Shown in pieces: positions 1 through 15,000 of a stretch of 64,000 nt of DNA (its first letter is position 1; the number at the start of each line of letters is the position of its first letter). The notes below the pieces were generated by a model. It saw nothing but the letters and a program-made list of their open reading frames with translations, did no database searches and was not told where the DNA came from. This DNA comes from Mytilus edulis (taxonomy: Eukaryota > Mollusca > Bivalvia > Mytilida > Mytilidae). Location: the NCBI RefSeq assembly GCF_963676685.1, contig NC_092348.1, positions 29,053,386-29,117,385 of the forward strand, in the 5' to 3' direction. The translations under genes and the position numbers were made by a program.

Positions 1-520
1 TATTTCCCTTAAAGAAATAAATCGTCTAAAAATTACTTGCTGATGGTAAATTCTATTCAGATTGTTACATGAGCTATGAAATTAGTGTAAATCTATTTAA
101 ATTGAAAGATTCAAGAGGGGTGGTGGGGTGTAGGAGTCCTGATCCCGAAATCCTGAGGTCCCGAATTTAAATAAATTTAAATCCCAACATTCAGAAATTC
201 GTAAAAAGAATTCCTGGATCCCAAAAGGGTTAATCTCGAAATCCCGAGCTTAAAAACACCCAATCCCGGAGTCCTATCCCCCCCTCATTCAGGCTGACCT
301 TTAGGTATATTAAGTCTAGTCACCTGAATTAAACTGTATAACCTTAGGAATTTGATTTTCAACAGTTAACAACTTTTTAAATAGTTATCTACACACATGT
401 TTTAAAAAATTGTAACAAATTTTGTTTTAACATATGAGTGATATTTACTGCAACAAAGAATCTGTATGAGTGGAGGTCAAATTAGCTGTCATAATATTAA
501 TTTCAATCTTTTTCTTGTAG
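1..520. repeat. HYDIN intron with degenerate CCCGAAAT-type short repeats
   Basis: Intronic sequence before the first visible exon. Positions about 130-290 contain irregular reiterations of ATCCCGAAATCC/GGTCCCGAATT-like words, a degenerate minisatellite. The remainder shows no coding signal in either strand; the acceptor TTTTTCTTGTAG is at 509-520. Confidence 0.5.
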
Positions 521-3012
521 ATCTAAGAAAAAAGGAAGAAAAGGTCCAGCAAAGGAAGAAGGTAAACAAGATGGAAAGAAAAGTGCAGCCCCCACAGGGC
601 CAGCTGGAAAGAACAGTAGCATGGATCGTGTTACCAAGGGTAAAGGTGGTAAAGACGATGACCACCACGTCGGTAAACAGGCATCACAAATAGAAAGGCC
701 AGAATCTCACCAAACAGAAAAGAGTGACTCTAATGTTGATGATGGAAAGTAAGTAAAAGTCAAAGTTATTGAGGAAAAATAGACAAATTACTGAGTGTTC
801 AGTCTTTATATATTATGTCATCATCTTGACAGTGATGAGTTGTAAAGTGTAAGCAGTTTTTGCAACCTAGTCTCTATTTCAGTTTCTTTGCATTCAAAGC
901 TCATTATTATTATTTAGCAAAGTAATTTTGTAAAGCAATAGATAAGAAAATGGGAGAGAGAAGATAAACCCTTCAAATCAACATAACCAATTTAGAAATA
1001 ACCAATGATATTTTAAAGAAACTCAGTGTCATTACAATATACATGTACATTTTTTGAAATATTACAGGAAAGGGAAAAAGAAGGATGGTAAGAAGGATGG
1101 AAAAGAAAAGGGAGACAAAGAGAAAGTTGATGTTTCAGCAGAAGAACAACCAAAAGAAGTACCAAAGGAATCGGACATTCTTCTGATGCAGAGGTTTGTA
1201 TAGCAAATGTTTACTAACATTTCAGTCATTGTAATTTTGAATAATGTCTTCATCTAAGAAATTTCAGCAATAGTAAAAACTTGTTAGATTGAAGATCTGT
1301 TGAGAAGTAGTTTAAATAAAATATCATCTAAAATAAAGGAATATATTCAAATATTCATTATAATAAATATGTTATTTTGTTTAATATTTTACTATTATTG
1401 TTTTTCTTCTAGATTCCGTACATTTGAGCATGGTCAAAAGGACATTAACGAGATGCTTGAATTCTGGGATAGAACAACCTTGTCACTAAGGAGACCTCCA
1501 ACTCCATCAGAAAAATCTGAGGAAGATCAACAACATCATCCACAGTCTGGCAAATCTAAGGGAAAGAAAGGTATGTCTTGTTGTTCTTTAATTCATAACA
1601 CAAAAGTAATTCTATTTTCTACTATGATATGCTTTCAAATATTGTATTTTCGGCCTGTCCCACTTCAAAGTTACCAAAGTTTTAAACTAACTTTAAATAT
1701 CACTTCGCCAGTATTTGGCATCTTAGTTGGTGCAACAAGACTTAATATTTTATTATAGTGAAGAAGATAATTTTGATTTTTCTTTTGTTTTAAGTTATCA
1801 AGTTAATTTTTCTTGTAAACTTTTTTAGGTGAAAAACATGATAAAGAAAAAGCAGAAAAAGAAAGACAAAAACAGTTACAGAAAGAAAATGAAGAAAAGG
1901 CAGCAAAAGAGGTTAGTAATTATCATTGGCGGATCCAGGGGGGGGTGGGGTTCTGGGGGTTGGAACCCCTCCTTTTTTTTGGCCGCTCAATGCATTTGAA
2001 TGGGGACATATAGTTGGAAACCCCACCCCCCTTTTAAAATGGCTGGATCCGCCCCTGATTATTCTTGTATGGTCTAAACACTATAAATAAGAAACAATAA
2101 AATTTTCTTCTAGATTCTATTTAGAACTTATCCCACAAAAGATAAGTGTGGCTACATGCTTGTAATACTGATTTGTTTTTAGAAAAAACTTTTAAAACAT
2201 CTTAATAAATCTGAAATGTATTTTAAAAGTGCAATTTCAAATAACTTTGTCATATTTTTAGGCTGCTGCGGCACAAGGTGAAGGTCAAGAACAGGAAATG
2301 GTTGTTGAAGAGAAAGAGGATGATGGGATAGGTCTTCCACATATTGTTGTTGACTGTTCAGACAAATCTACACCGGTCTACCAGAAAGTTATTGGATGTG
2401 GCAAATTCCCCAGTATGGAGGAGGTATGGACAATTTATTGGCAATTTCTTCCATCATTTGTATTAATAGTCTTCTTAAAATCATATTATGAAATAGGGTA
2501 TTTTTTATGCAAATTTATCCATGTTTACAAATAGAATAAAATCTGAAGGTATTTTTCCAAAAAATGAAATTGATTCATTTATTCATATGTGCTCATTCTT
2601 TGGATTTTTTAGTTAATGTAGTTTTATACAAGAAGTCAAATTACTACTAAAGGATAAGTTTTTACTTAGTTTTATTAATATCATCAGAGTTACATGAGTT
2701 TGATTTCCAGAGTGTATGATTTTTAGAGAGGATTATGTTTTTATGAGTGTTATTGTGAATGAACAAGAGTATTGAAACTTGATTAACAAGATGGCATTCT
2801 TATATCAAAATATCAAAAAATCATGTTCAGCTATAAATAATGTGTTAAATATAATTACAGGTATTAGACGGTCTAGGTATGGGACCAAAAGGACCACCTG
2901 TTCCCCCACCAGCTGATTTCAGTGTAATTCCATATCCAGTGAAGAGAAAAGCTCCACCTGTCAGTGAATTTGGTGGGAGATACATATTCATTGCCTCATC
3001 CGCTGATGATCC
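521..3012 (+). CDS. HYDIN: HYDIN exons 1-6 of the window: lysine-rich linker and conserved FRTFE/GKFPSMEEV segment
   Basis: Exons 521-748, 1068-1193, 1413-1570, 1829-1911, 2262-2423 and 2861-3012, about 303 residues. The first 115 residues are a very basic, low-complexity stretch (KKKGRKGPAKEEGKQDGKK, then KKDGKKDGKEKGDKEK). Next comes the conserved helix RFRTFEHGQKDINEMLEFWD, a Glu/Lys coiled-coil-like stretch in exon 4 (KAEKERQKQLQKENEEKAAK), and the block GCGKFPSMEEVLDGLGMGPK followed by a proline-rich turn and FGGRYIFIASSADDP. From memory, vertebrate HYDIN has the same order just after its adenylate-kinase-like segment, which would therefore sit off the left edge. Exon 1 begins with the third base of a split codon, so at least one more exon lies upstream of the window. 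Confidence 0.9.
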
Positions 3013-6000
3013 GTAAGTAGATTAATGTATAGGATATTTTATACTTATCTTAATTGAAGGTTATTACATTGAGCTCTTTTATATTGGAATTCTAATTAAT
3101 GTATGGGGTTGATGTCAATTCAAAGGCAACATCACAATCAAATCAAGAATGACATTTGAAGGTCAACATATGTTTGTAATGATCATGATGATAGATTAGT
3201 ATTCTACCAAGTGTCAAGTTGTTTCTTTCATTGTTATTTCCCTTTGATTTGAAATGTTTCGAAGAACAGAGACCACTGAAGATCTTTTGTCCAATTCCTT
3301 ATTGGGCAAAAAATGAAATAATGACAACCACACATAGATTTCTGAAAGTCCTCTGTAAGGACTTATTTACATGGTTGGATGAAAATGGGTATATCGGTGG
3401 AATTAGAGATCAAATCTCAGAAACTTGAGGAGGATCGAGGGTATAAAAATTCAGCAAAAATTGAAACATTTTTTTTTTCATTACAAATTTTTATTTCTTA
3501 CACTATTTATTAATTGTTACTTTATGATATGGTTAAAAAATCAATTCGTTTTGGCCTCAGATGACTTTTGAAATGTTTATATCATTGAAAAAGCTCCAAA
3601 TTATCTCCCTTTGATGAAAAAAATTGCAATATAATTTTTAACTCATAGGTAACCTATATTTTTTATTATTTTTTTTTCAAATAAGCTGCACTCAAACTAA
3701 CTATTGTAAAATTTAAGCGATTTCTGTAATTAAGTTTTTTTTTTATTTCGACATCAACTTTTTGTCTCCTATTAGTTCAACAGAAAAAAAGTAACTTAAC
3801 AAAAATGCATGCTTCTTTCGAAGGCAGATTGTGAGCTTAAATGAACGGTGACCCTATCCTTTTAATTTATTTTTCTATTAAGTATAGGATAAAGTTTATT
3901 TCTAGAAAAAAATAGCGAAATCCTATATTTAAAAACAAAAATTTAGTTATACCCGTGAGCCCCTTTAAGAATTAAAAACTAGCATTAGAAATAAAAAGTT
4001 TGAAGCTTTGATAGTGAATGTTGATATTTTATGCAATAGATAGGATAATGATATATACTAAGATATCATAAAATAATAATACATTTTTTTTTAGAAATGT
4101 TGGTGTACCCGAAAGCAGTGGAACAGAACCTGAGGAAGAGAAATCTGTGACCCCAGACAAGGGTAAGGAGGATCATACCACACCCACTAAGGGTAAGGCT
4201 TCTAAGGACAAATCTGGAGGAAAAGATACAGCTAAAGGAGAAAGAAAGAAAAGTGCAGAGAGAAAATCAACATCAAAGACAGAAAAAAGACGTCCATCTG
4301 TTAATGTACAATCTCCACCACCAGGGGCAGTAACTCCTGTCTCTGATGGCGACAATATCAGGTATGTTTTTGTGTGCCTTTTATGCATTTTAGGAGTATT
4401 AATATGTACATATGTAATTCAATATAATTTAATACAGGATTTTGGACTAGGTATATTTACTCGTTTTGGGGCAGGAAAATAATAATCTATTTTATTGCTG
4501 CAGTTAATATGTATGACTTTTGCATGTGTAAAAAATTTGTGTAGTACACACACTATCATGAACACGGTAAACAATAGATGCATGACATTTCACTATGTAA
4601 ATGAAAAATAGTTGAGTGTAGCTAGACTACTGCATAAAGTACATACAAGTGTGAATTTCTTCTTCAAGTTCTATCTTTGTGTTCATATCTTCTTCATATT
4701 GCCTCAACATGCCCTCACATTGAAACCACATACATTAGTTGTCTATAATTTCTATCTAAATCTTTGTCAGCAACAAATATATTTGATAAATTGATTGACA
4801 TTGGTACATATACTTATCATGTACAAGGTATGGATCCAGTTTGTTTCAAGTCAAACTTAGGTCAAGTGTCAAACAAAATCTTATCGGCAAAAAACAAAAC
4901 AAATGACAGTCACTACACAAGGATTATGAGGCCCAATATTGAATTCAATGTCAAAGGTCATGGTCTTAACATGGCATATCACAGAATAGCTGTTAAAAAA
5001 ATGAGGTCATGTGAGGGATGTTGTGCTTTTCGTTACCTTTCTCTGACATCCTACATGTTTGTGAAGAAATACCTTGCATTCAACCACATAATGTTCAAAA
5101 TTTTTCAATATTTATTAAAATGACCCAATAATTTCAAACAAAATGTTAGTTATCTCTGATTAATATGATTCCAACAATTTTGACAAATAACCTTATATCC
5201 TGTTTTTCCTGTATGTTAACTCTTGCTATATAATTCATCTTCTATTATCTTCTTCGTCCTCGTTTGAAATGTTTACTTTTAATATTGTATATATGTATAC
5301 TTAAACACTGTGAATTATCTTGTCAAAGACTAATCATTTCTTCATTGAAACGTCATTAATTACTACATCAAATCTTAACTGTTTTATGTCTTTTCATGCA
5401 TGATCACTAACATAAACAGACATAGTCTGACACTAACTAACTTTACCAAAAAAACTTAGCAGCTTCAGCTTAAGTGGAACAGGTATTGCATCGATTTGGC
5501 TAAAAGTGGCAAAGTTGTTCTGTCAAAAATAAATTTATTAAAAATAAAAACATTTTTGTCTGAAAGTTCAGATAATCATTGAGGATTAAGTAATATCTAC
5601 TGTGTAGTAAATTTTTCTGGGGATTAGCCATCTGGGGTATAGGGCAGTATTGTACATCTTGAGTATAGAAAAAAAGAATTATTTTTTAATTTTCTAAAAC
5701 GGTAGATTCTATACCATTAAAAATTATATAATTTTCCTTGTAATCTTTGATTGCCATATAGTAGAATGATGTAAAGATCTTAAACTTAAGTTTTAGCTGA
5801 CAAAGTTTAAACCAATTGTATATTAACACTCTAGTTAGCTTGCATGTCTCTCCTTACAGTATGTCAGGGGATGGGATGGCTGTTGGAGATTCCAAAACTC
5901 CCAAGTAAGTAGGACATCGGTATACATAAACATGGCCGTGGCTCTCATATCACATCTCTACATGTGCAGTTTACCCTATTAACTAGATTTTCTTCATTTA

Positions 6001-9000
6001 CTTGTGCTTACACAATTTCTGAATCATGTGAAGGAAGACAGTTCTTTAATATGGATTTGAATATGTCACACTATAGTTAATTAGAAATTTGTATATAGTT
6101 AACTTTTCAGCTGTAATTTGGTTTATTTCATTTCAATATCTTTTACGTGAAATTTCATATTGTTCATGGCTTTTTTGCATTATCTGAGATTTAATTATTA
6201 AATTTCAACTCTATCTAGTCTTCTCTTAACAGGAAAGGAAACTGTACACATAATCATTTTAATTAAGCATTGTCCACATTATTGAATGCACACCTTCATT
6301 TTTTGAGAATAAACACAGTTTGTGTGAATGTTGCTTTCAAATGCATTTTTCACTGCTTCATGCACATTTTTTTTAATTTAGTAATGTGTGGTGTGTTTAA
6401 ACTGATTTCGTTTCAAGTAAATAATAAATACTACAATTAGAGCATGGAATGATTTTATCATTACTAAGGTAAAATGTTTCAGAACATGGTTTTTCGTTTT
6501 ACAGGCCAAAGAAAGACAACCCATTTAGTAAAAATTTTGAAAATTTTTATTCTTTCAGTTAATTTTTGTTAAAACTTAAACAACCTGTAAATTCTATTTA
6601 GTAAATATCTATAGAAAACGGTAAAAGAGAAGCCATGTTTACCGAAATTTATTTATCCATAAGCCATTTGAGTTCATCGGAAGGAGAGCCTTCATCATGT
6701 TTATGTATACCAACTACATACAGAATAATTTAACAATTGTCTTCTTTTAACAGTGTTCAAATTAACATTTCATGACTTTCTATTGCCGAAATATTGTTTT
6801 GATAGTCCTTGCCCTTTCAACCAGCTTGCCTTTTGTTCACTTATGGTATTTTTAAATATTTTCTATCAAATGTCATTTCTAGAAATAAATAAAATATGAT
6901 ATTAAAAAGGAAAAATTAATGAAGCTCTGCATAAGCTGTCTCTGTTTTACCTTTTTTCACTAAATTATTGAAAAAATATAGTATTGTTTAAATGAATAAA
7001 AAAAAAATTGTTCAAGATCATAAGTCGACTATTTATGTACCTACAACTTACACAAATACTTTTTTTTCGTACAGACTAACAATATTCCGCTGGATTGTAC
7101 CCGCTAATGGAGAAGTTGTGGTACGTCTACGTTTCCAGTCAGAAGAACTTGGTCAGTTTGATCAGACCCTTAACTTTGAGATTGTTGGTACACGTCGCAG
7201 ATACCAGTTATTTTGTAGAGGAGTGTGTGCATTCCCATCAATAAGTAGGGAGCCAAGGTGAGTTGACCTTCAATGATACAGTCTATTGCTATACAGTAAA
7301 TGAATATTTATTTGAGACAGATACCAGGATTTTTAACCCTAAAACCTTGGTACATTTTGTATCCACTAAATTAACTACGTTGTAGTCAAGCATTTAAAAT
7401 ATATGGTTACCATGTGTTACGTCACATGTTGTAGATATAATGTTTCATCAGAGAATGTTGCTTGAGTTCTTAACCAGTCACTGAGTAGCTGGAATCATAT
7501 AATAATGATAATAAATTGGTTTTAAATAATGACAAAAAAAAATTCAATAAAATTTCCTGAGTCCTGAAATATACCAATGAACAAGACTTATTTATGCAAT
7601 CCTTTTCTGGCTATAACACTAGTACTGTTATTATATATCAAATACATCTTCTTTTTTTATAGAATTGTTTTCCCAAGTCGTAAGAAGACCAAGAAGACAA
7701 ATGAAATTTGCCATAAGAAATACATCTTATCCACAGAAACATTTGAATTTGGACCCTTATTGAACTCAAGACCAAGAACTGGGTAAGTAATTGTACTCTG
7801 AGTATATTTGATATTAAAGTCAACATACCACAAGCATGCATATTTGAAATAACAAAGTTTTATGACGATATAACAGGAGAATTGTCAATTAAATTAAAGG
7901 GATGTTTTACAAGATGTTCATAAACTATTTGGTCTGACGATTGAAATTCAGCTTTTTGACGATTCTATTTTATTTTTCAAAAGCATATGTTAGAACAGTA
8001 GTGTTTAACCTTTGGATATTTAACCAGTTAAACAATATTTTAGTTTGTTCAATTCAAACAATATAATTACATATACATAGTCCTTTAGGTTTTAAAATGA
8101 ACAATTGAGGTGTTAGTAATAATATCCTGTAATGTAGAGGATTTTTTGTTGTCAGATCTATTCCATGGATGATTGAAATCATTTTTACTATAAAAAAAAA
8201 AAAAAGTGAACCTAACTTGTACTTATAATAAACATAAAGAATTTGTCATGAAAATATGGTAGATGATATGTTTATTTGATAGCATTTAAGAAAACTTATG
8301 ATATACGTTTCAGTATTCAATAATCTTTTGATATCTATTTCAGATACAAAGAAGGCAAGCATCCAGCATACATGGAACAATTAAATGTAACAAATACATC
8401 CCCACTGGAGGCTGATATCAGTTTCTGCTTCTTCAAAGACAGTAAGAGTGAAACATTCATTTTAGAACCACCAACTATGTTGCTTAAGTCTGGAGAGAGC
8501 CAGAAGCTTACGATTTGGGCGTACCCTTGTAAAGTAGGCAGGATTGATGACTCCATTGTGTGTTGTATTAGGGAGAATCCTGAACCAGTTGTATTTAAGA
8601 TAGCATGTGATTCATTTAATCCTGAACTTGATCTGAACACCAAGGACTTTAGATTTGAATCTGTTAGGTTGTATAGGTATGTTTTTGTTGCTTGTCTTAG
8701 CCGTGTTGTTTCATTTATGGATACTATTGAACTGACCTTGACCTGTTCTCTTTAGGTCATTTTGCGTTTGTTTCAAATCTTTTATATATACATATATATG
8801 CTGTTGTGCATACTGAAAGTCAGTAACAAGCAGTGACATTTGGCTTTGAAAAATATTCTATTTAATGGCTTATCTGCAATGTAAAGGTATAGAAATTCAC
8901 AGATGATTTCAAACTTTAAAGCAAAGAATATTAGGTAGAATTTCAATACAGCTTCAAAACAAAATTGAGAATGGAAATGGGGAATGTGTCAAAAAGACAA

Positions 9001-12000
9001 CAACCCACCAAAGAGCTGAAAAAGCCATATCATCTGATTGTTATCTTTTAGAAAAAGAAAAAAAAAATCTTCAATTGAATGGTTTAGAACAGAATGTTTT
9101 ATTACTAACTTACCAAGTAAAGTTATAAAATTTTAATTTTGTAGAAAAGAGATAAGAACAATTCACATGAGGAACAACACCCAGTTACCAGTGGTATGGA
9201 AGGTGACGGGGATTGAACAGTTAGGTGATGATTTTACATTGTCAGCTGACCATGGTGTTATAGACCCATTACAAGAATACCCACTACATGCTTACTTCAG
9301 GGCCATGAAACCTCTTAATACAACTCAACAGAAGAAAATCAGATTGGAGGTAAGAAATAAAATATAATGTCAATGTCAGTTTTAGCTAAGGATATCTAGC
9401 TGGCGAGTATTTTCTATGCAATTTACCGAAAGGCCACTTGTAAGGCTATGTATATAACCGGACAATTTAACATTAGATGAATGCGAAATGGTTTTGTGCA
9501 GGAGAAAAGTATGCAATTAACCGAATTATGCTATTAAGCGGTTTGCAATAAAGTGGAGTCGACTGTGGTTGTATGTATAAAAGGTACACACAAAAGGCTG
9601 TTTTAGATGTTGCTGATTTAGTAACATTTGTATAGGTTATTGAAGACAATGTTTGTGTTCTTTGTTTGTCATTTATTTTTGCTGGGTTGAAAAAATTCAT
9701 GATGAATTTGTATGTTGATCAATTTGCTTTAAATAGACAATAATATTTTTTGGACTTTAAGTTCCACTGTGTAGTCAGTTTTGGGGAATGCAAGAAAAAT
9801 CTCTGATATCTATTTCAACAAATGACTATATCTTTATACTGTATGAATATTTATTTTTATAGATACATGATCAAGAAGGTGTTCATCCATTGTCCACAGA
9901 GAATCTGACCGTACATTATGAACCTTATGATATCAGTGTTGATATGAGTTTCAACAACAAGGGAGGTAAGAACTAGAATTTTTAAAAGGGCTATTCCATT
10001 AAAATGTATGTGAGAGGGTAGTAAGGGAAGTTTAATTATTGAATGTGGTTCATGGTTCTTTTTTCAGTATGCGACTATTATCATTATGCAATATTATCTA
10101 AAATATGGTTCTTGGTTGTAGGAATGTCCCTTCCTACCCTCCCACATACATTTAAATGGAATAGCCCTAAGCAGTGAATCTTAAATCTGAAAACATGACA
10201 TTGTGATCGCTGAATACCCCAATATATTTATCTTAATTATAATACTTTAGAAAAATAGTTTAAATCTGCACCAAAATCCATCCACAACAATAACCAACAA
10301 AGTTTAAGAAAAAAAGAAAAAACATAGACTGACTCTATCTCCCATTTTGTTTCATCTTCTTTCGAGTATAAATCTGATTCTATATTTAATGATTTTTAAT
10401 CTTTGTAGACCATGGTTCAGATGGTGGTGGCCTTGACCTTGGTATCATACATGTTGGTGAAGAAAAGAAATGTACTTGTGCTTTGAAAAACAGAGGGAAA
10501 TATGAAGTTGGATATAAGTAAGTGGCATTAACCATGTATAATTACGATACCTACACCAAACTGTTAACTGGCATAGATTCTACCACTGTAATGAGTGTGA
10601 TACAAGATTTATCCACTGGAGACAGTAAAATTTTCAAATTTAAAACATGAGGCTCGTCACAATAGGAAATTCAGATGAAAGCAAGAAAATTTGATGTCAT
10701 AATAGAACTTTTAGCAATGAAGAACTTGAGATCAAACAAACTACAATTTGATAAAGTAAAGATAATCAGCATGTCAGGAAAAGGATAAATCGTATAAGAA
10801 TAAGAGAAGGAAATATAGTTACCTGGACTTCTTTTGCTTTTGCACTTAAAAAGAAACAACTCTTGCAGTTATTCTTTGAGGTGTCCATATTTGACCTATT
10901 ATATTGCAAAATTTCTGCTCTACTCTCCTTTTTAGTCGCAGTCCAACTTTCTACCTTTTCATTACACACTATCTGTACTACATGGAAATCATTAAATGCA
11001 ATATACTATTCTTGTTTTATACAATTACATATGGAAGTTGTTATTTTTGTTGTCAGAATTCTAATATTGTGAATAAACTAACCAAACAAAACTAAACAAA
11101 AATAAAAGAAGACACCTGTAGATTTGCAGAAGTTAATTATTAATAGATATGACATTTCATTCATATTTTATATTTTTTAGTTTCATCAAGAAGGACTGTG
11201 ACCCAGCCAATCCTAATGCTGCCTCTCTGTTTACCATTACACCAGATCATGGTAATCTATCGTCTGCTGATAGGCCAACACAACCTACTATCATATTCAA
11301 ATCTGACAAGGAACTAGTCATCAAAGATCAACCAATCCTCAGCTGCCAGGTCATTGACTTGAAAGTTGGTGATGAGGGAGAAATCATTGGTGTTATACCA
11401 ATCAAAGTATCTGCTAAGGTGTTGTTCCCTAAGTAAGTTATTTTTTTTTTGTACTGTGGATTTATTATTATTGTTAGATACTCATTTTCGTAGATTTCGT
11501 GGATACTTGGAACCACGAATTCCAATATCCAACTAATGACAATTTTCTGTAGGAATATATGCCGACTTTGGGAAAATGGCAGTTTTCCTCAATCCATGAA
11601 CATTGGTACCCATGAAAATAAATGAATCCACAGTATTACTTTAACAAGGGTCACCCATAAACATTTTCAGTACTGTAAACATGCAGACTTAAGGATTAAT
11701 CATTTAAATTGTGAAATTAAGGGGTCTTTCTGATATCATATAGAACAAAATTGTCATTGCTGAAATACTTGTAATATAACTCCTTGGCCGAATAAATCAT
11801 GCATTCGAACCAATCATATATACTGTAAATCATTTTATTTCCGCGAGCGATTTATTTTCGAGATTTTTGCGTAAAGATAAATAAAGCCAAATGTAATTGT
11901 CGCAAATTTATAAGACTTGTACCTTTCCTTATTTAATTAAATCAAGAAAATAGAAAATCGCGAAATTAAATAGCCGCGAAGTGAACTAGAAAGGATAAAA

Positions 12001-15000
12001 CGCGAAATAAAGTATCCGTGAAAATAAGTGGGTTTACAGTATGTTGTTTATTTTCATATTGAAAATTCAAAAGCAGTGAAATTAATTTCAAGGATTACAA
12101 CATAAAAAGTTCTTGAATATGCAGCTTAAGAAAAAATCAGAAGTATCTATCAGTTTTGTTTTGAGATGAGACTTGAAAAATGAGACATTTTGTTTCAGTT
12201 TTGTGTTAAATGTTTGTTTTTATTTTACAACATGAGAAAGTACTTTACAATAAACATTGATTAGAATATCACTATTATATTTAAGGTACGAGATACAGCC
12301 AGCTAATGATATTAACTTTGGTTCATTACTCATCAATAACAAGAAAGAAGGTCAAAGTAGATTTGAAATTCACAATCGTGGAGAGTTTGATTTCAAGTTC
12401 ATCATATCTAAGATGCAAAAGGAAGACAAACAAGCAGGAGGTCGTGGAAATCGTCCGTAAGTATAAGAAATTACATTGTATATTGCACTCCAATATATAC
12501 AGGGATCACGGCTTCTGCTTCTGTTTTCACCTTTCACTGGTCCCACCAATGTAGAACAGGGAAACAGTTTAATCAATTTACAACATTACTGTCACATGGT
12601 ATATTATTATTTTTTAAATTGTGATTGGGTTTTTCCTATTTGGATTTGGTAACATGAACACAAGTACTAACTATTCTCTATATTCTTAAATTTATACTAT
12701 CAAAATTTGGAAAAACTTAGCTTTTAAAAATACAGACCAAAATTAACTCACAAAAATAATTCCTTAAAAAAACTTTTCATTTCTAAGTATCTACCTTTCT
12801 ATATCTGGCAACTTCCTTAAAAAAAAATAATACAATACTTATTTCAATGTAAAAGAATACTTACTTCTTAGCCAAATACCAGAGCTTGAAACCAAGCAAA
12901 GAAAAGAAGATAAGAACTATAGGTATAAGTACTGAACCAATTTCAATGTTAGTTATATTCAATTATTCTAGATCTGGGGTCCTATACAGTTTCTTTCAGC
13001 TTCCTTATTTTTGATTTTCTTTTTAAGTTTAATTGGTCACTTTTAAAATAGAGCATAGTAATCTGCATGTTTTTCCCCAGTGCATGTGACTTTTCAGTTT
13101 TTTGTTGATCTTAAAATTTTGTTTTATTTGGCACTGTTGTAAGAGTAAATGCATGTTCATCAACTTTTTCTTTGATACCCTTGTCACCACAAACATAAAC
13201 AAATTTGTGTATACATCTTACTCAGCCCTGTGAAGGACAGCAAACGAAGCAAATCCCGTGATGGATCAAGTTCTGGAAGATCTGTAGCTAAGCCTAAGAA
13301 AACAGATTCCGTCAGGTTAGTTGTTGAGCCCACCCTCTCACTTCTGTTTCACTAACAATATGATGTGTGGATGCTAAATATAGTACACTGTAAAGCAGGT
13401 TTTTTGGCAAATATGAAATCTGGCACTTATCCATTTTGCAATGTAAATTTGATAATTTTAACCATTGAAATTATAAATTCTTTGATTTTTAGTATTGTAT
13501 AACAAATTAACAATTAAATTAACAGATTTTACATTTGTCAAAAAACCTGCCGAACAATTCTGCATGCTCTCTTATGCCTTAATCAGTATGTAACTACTAG
13601 TATTTGGGATTTCAAATATAAATTGTTTATTACTAATACCTGTTATACATATAAACAATTCTCAGTTCATAAATGATGTTTTGAATTTGATAATGTAAGG
13701 ATATGATTCAATATTTGAGAAATAATTTTGACTTTTTTTGTTAATTATTTTTTATTCAACTTTATGAATTTGACGTTTACTTGTGGAAAAATTGAAATGT
13801 AATTTGTATCTGTCTACTTTATATATTTTTGCAGTTTGCATGCAATTTCAATAATGAAAATATATCAAAATTATGTTGTTTTCTGTGCATGATAGCAACA
13901 GTTTCAGATTTGCATGGATTATGTTCATATTGTTTGTTTCCAGTATGACAGTACTTTGCTTAAGATATTCTTGTATAAAACCTAAAGAAAAATAATATGG
14001 TTATATGCAATGATATTTTGAATAGTAAAACAAGATACAATTTGTCTTCTATCCCCAAAAAAACATTTTTTAGAAGAAAAAGTTATATTTGCCTTATTCG
14101 TTTCACTTTGCACATCTCACTATATTAATATTAATTCACTGTAAAAAAAGTCTTTGATATAAAGCTTCCAATAAATTTTCTAACCGAATTTATGAATATC
14201 TTAACTTTTTCATAAACATTGATGGCATTGATTCCATATATGAATTATGTGACTTAAATTATGTCCTCCGTTTTCTATTGCTGATGTAATCAATACAATC
14301 AAGTTTCAATATTCTTATGACACAAGGTCCTAAGTATTCTAATGTATGTATGATTAAAACAGTTAAGTCCTCTGTATTCTATTATTTTAACAATAGTTTT
14401 AAAGTCCTCAGTATTCCATACAAATTTTATTGAAATAGTGTCCTCAGTATTCTAATCCATGTATGATTGAAACACTCAAATCCTCGGTAATGCATGTATA
14501 ATTAAAACATTCAAGTCTCCTGTGTCAAGATTCGACCCAACAAGGTCAACTCCAGCCTGTGACCTTCTTTTTTGCAGACATCTTTGCGACCTGACATCTT
14601 ATTTAAGATTACCTGTGACTTGTGACATTTAAAAGTTTTGAAGCTTAATTCAAAGTGCGTAAAAATGACAGTTGACCAAAGACGACTGTAACCTAAATGT
14701 TCTAAAAATAACAGTTGACCAAAGACGACTGTAACCTAAATGTTCTAAAAATGACAGTTGACCAAAGACAACTGTAACCTAAATGTTCTAAAAATGACAG
14801 TTGACCAAAGACGACTGTAACCTAAATGTTCTAAAAATGACAGTTGACCAAAGACAACTGTAACCTAAATGTTCTAAAAATGACAGTTGACCAAAGACAA
14901 CTGTAACCTAAATGTTCTAAAAATGACAGTTGACCAAAGACAACTGTAACCTAAATGTTCTAAAAATGACAGTTGACCAAAGACAACTGTAACCTAAATG

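Noticed and set aside
5460..5482. Possible 23-bp HYDIN micro-exon (AG/CAGCTTCAGC...AACAG/GTATTG)
   Set aside because: Bounded by AG and GT, but 23 bases would shift the frame between exons 7 and 8, which otherwise join cleanly.
6505..6560. Possible HYDIN exon after TTTTACAG (PKKDNPFSKNFENF)
   Set aside because: Open frame reaches a stop with no donor in the required phase; exon 8 joins exon 9 directly in frame.
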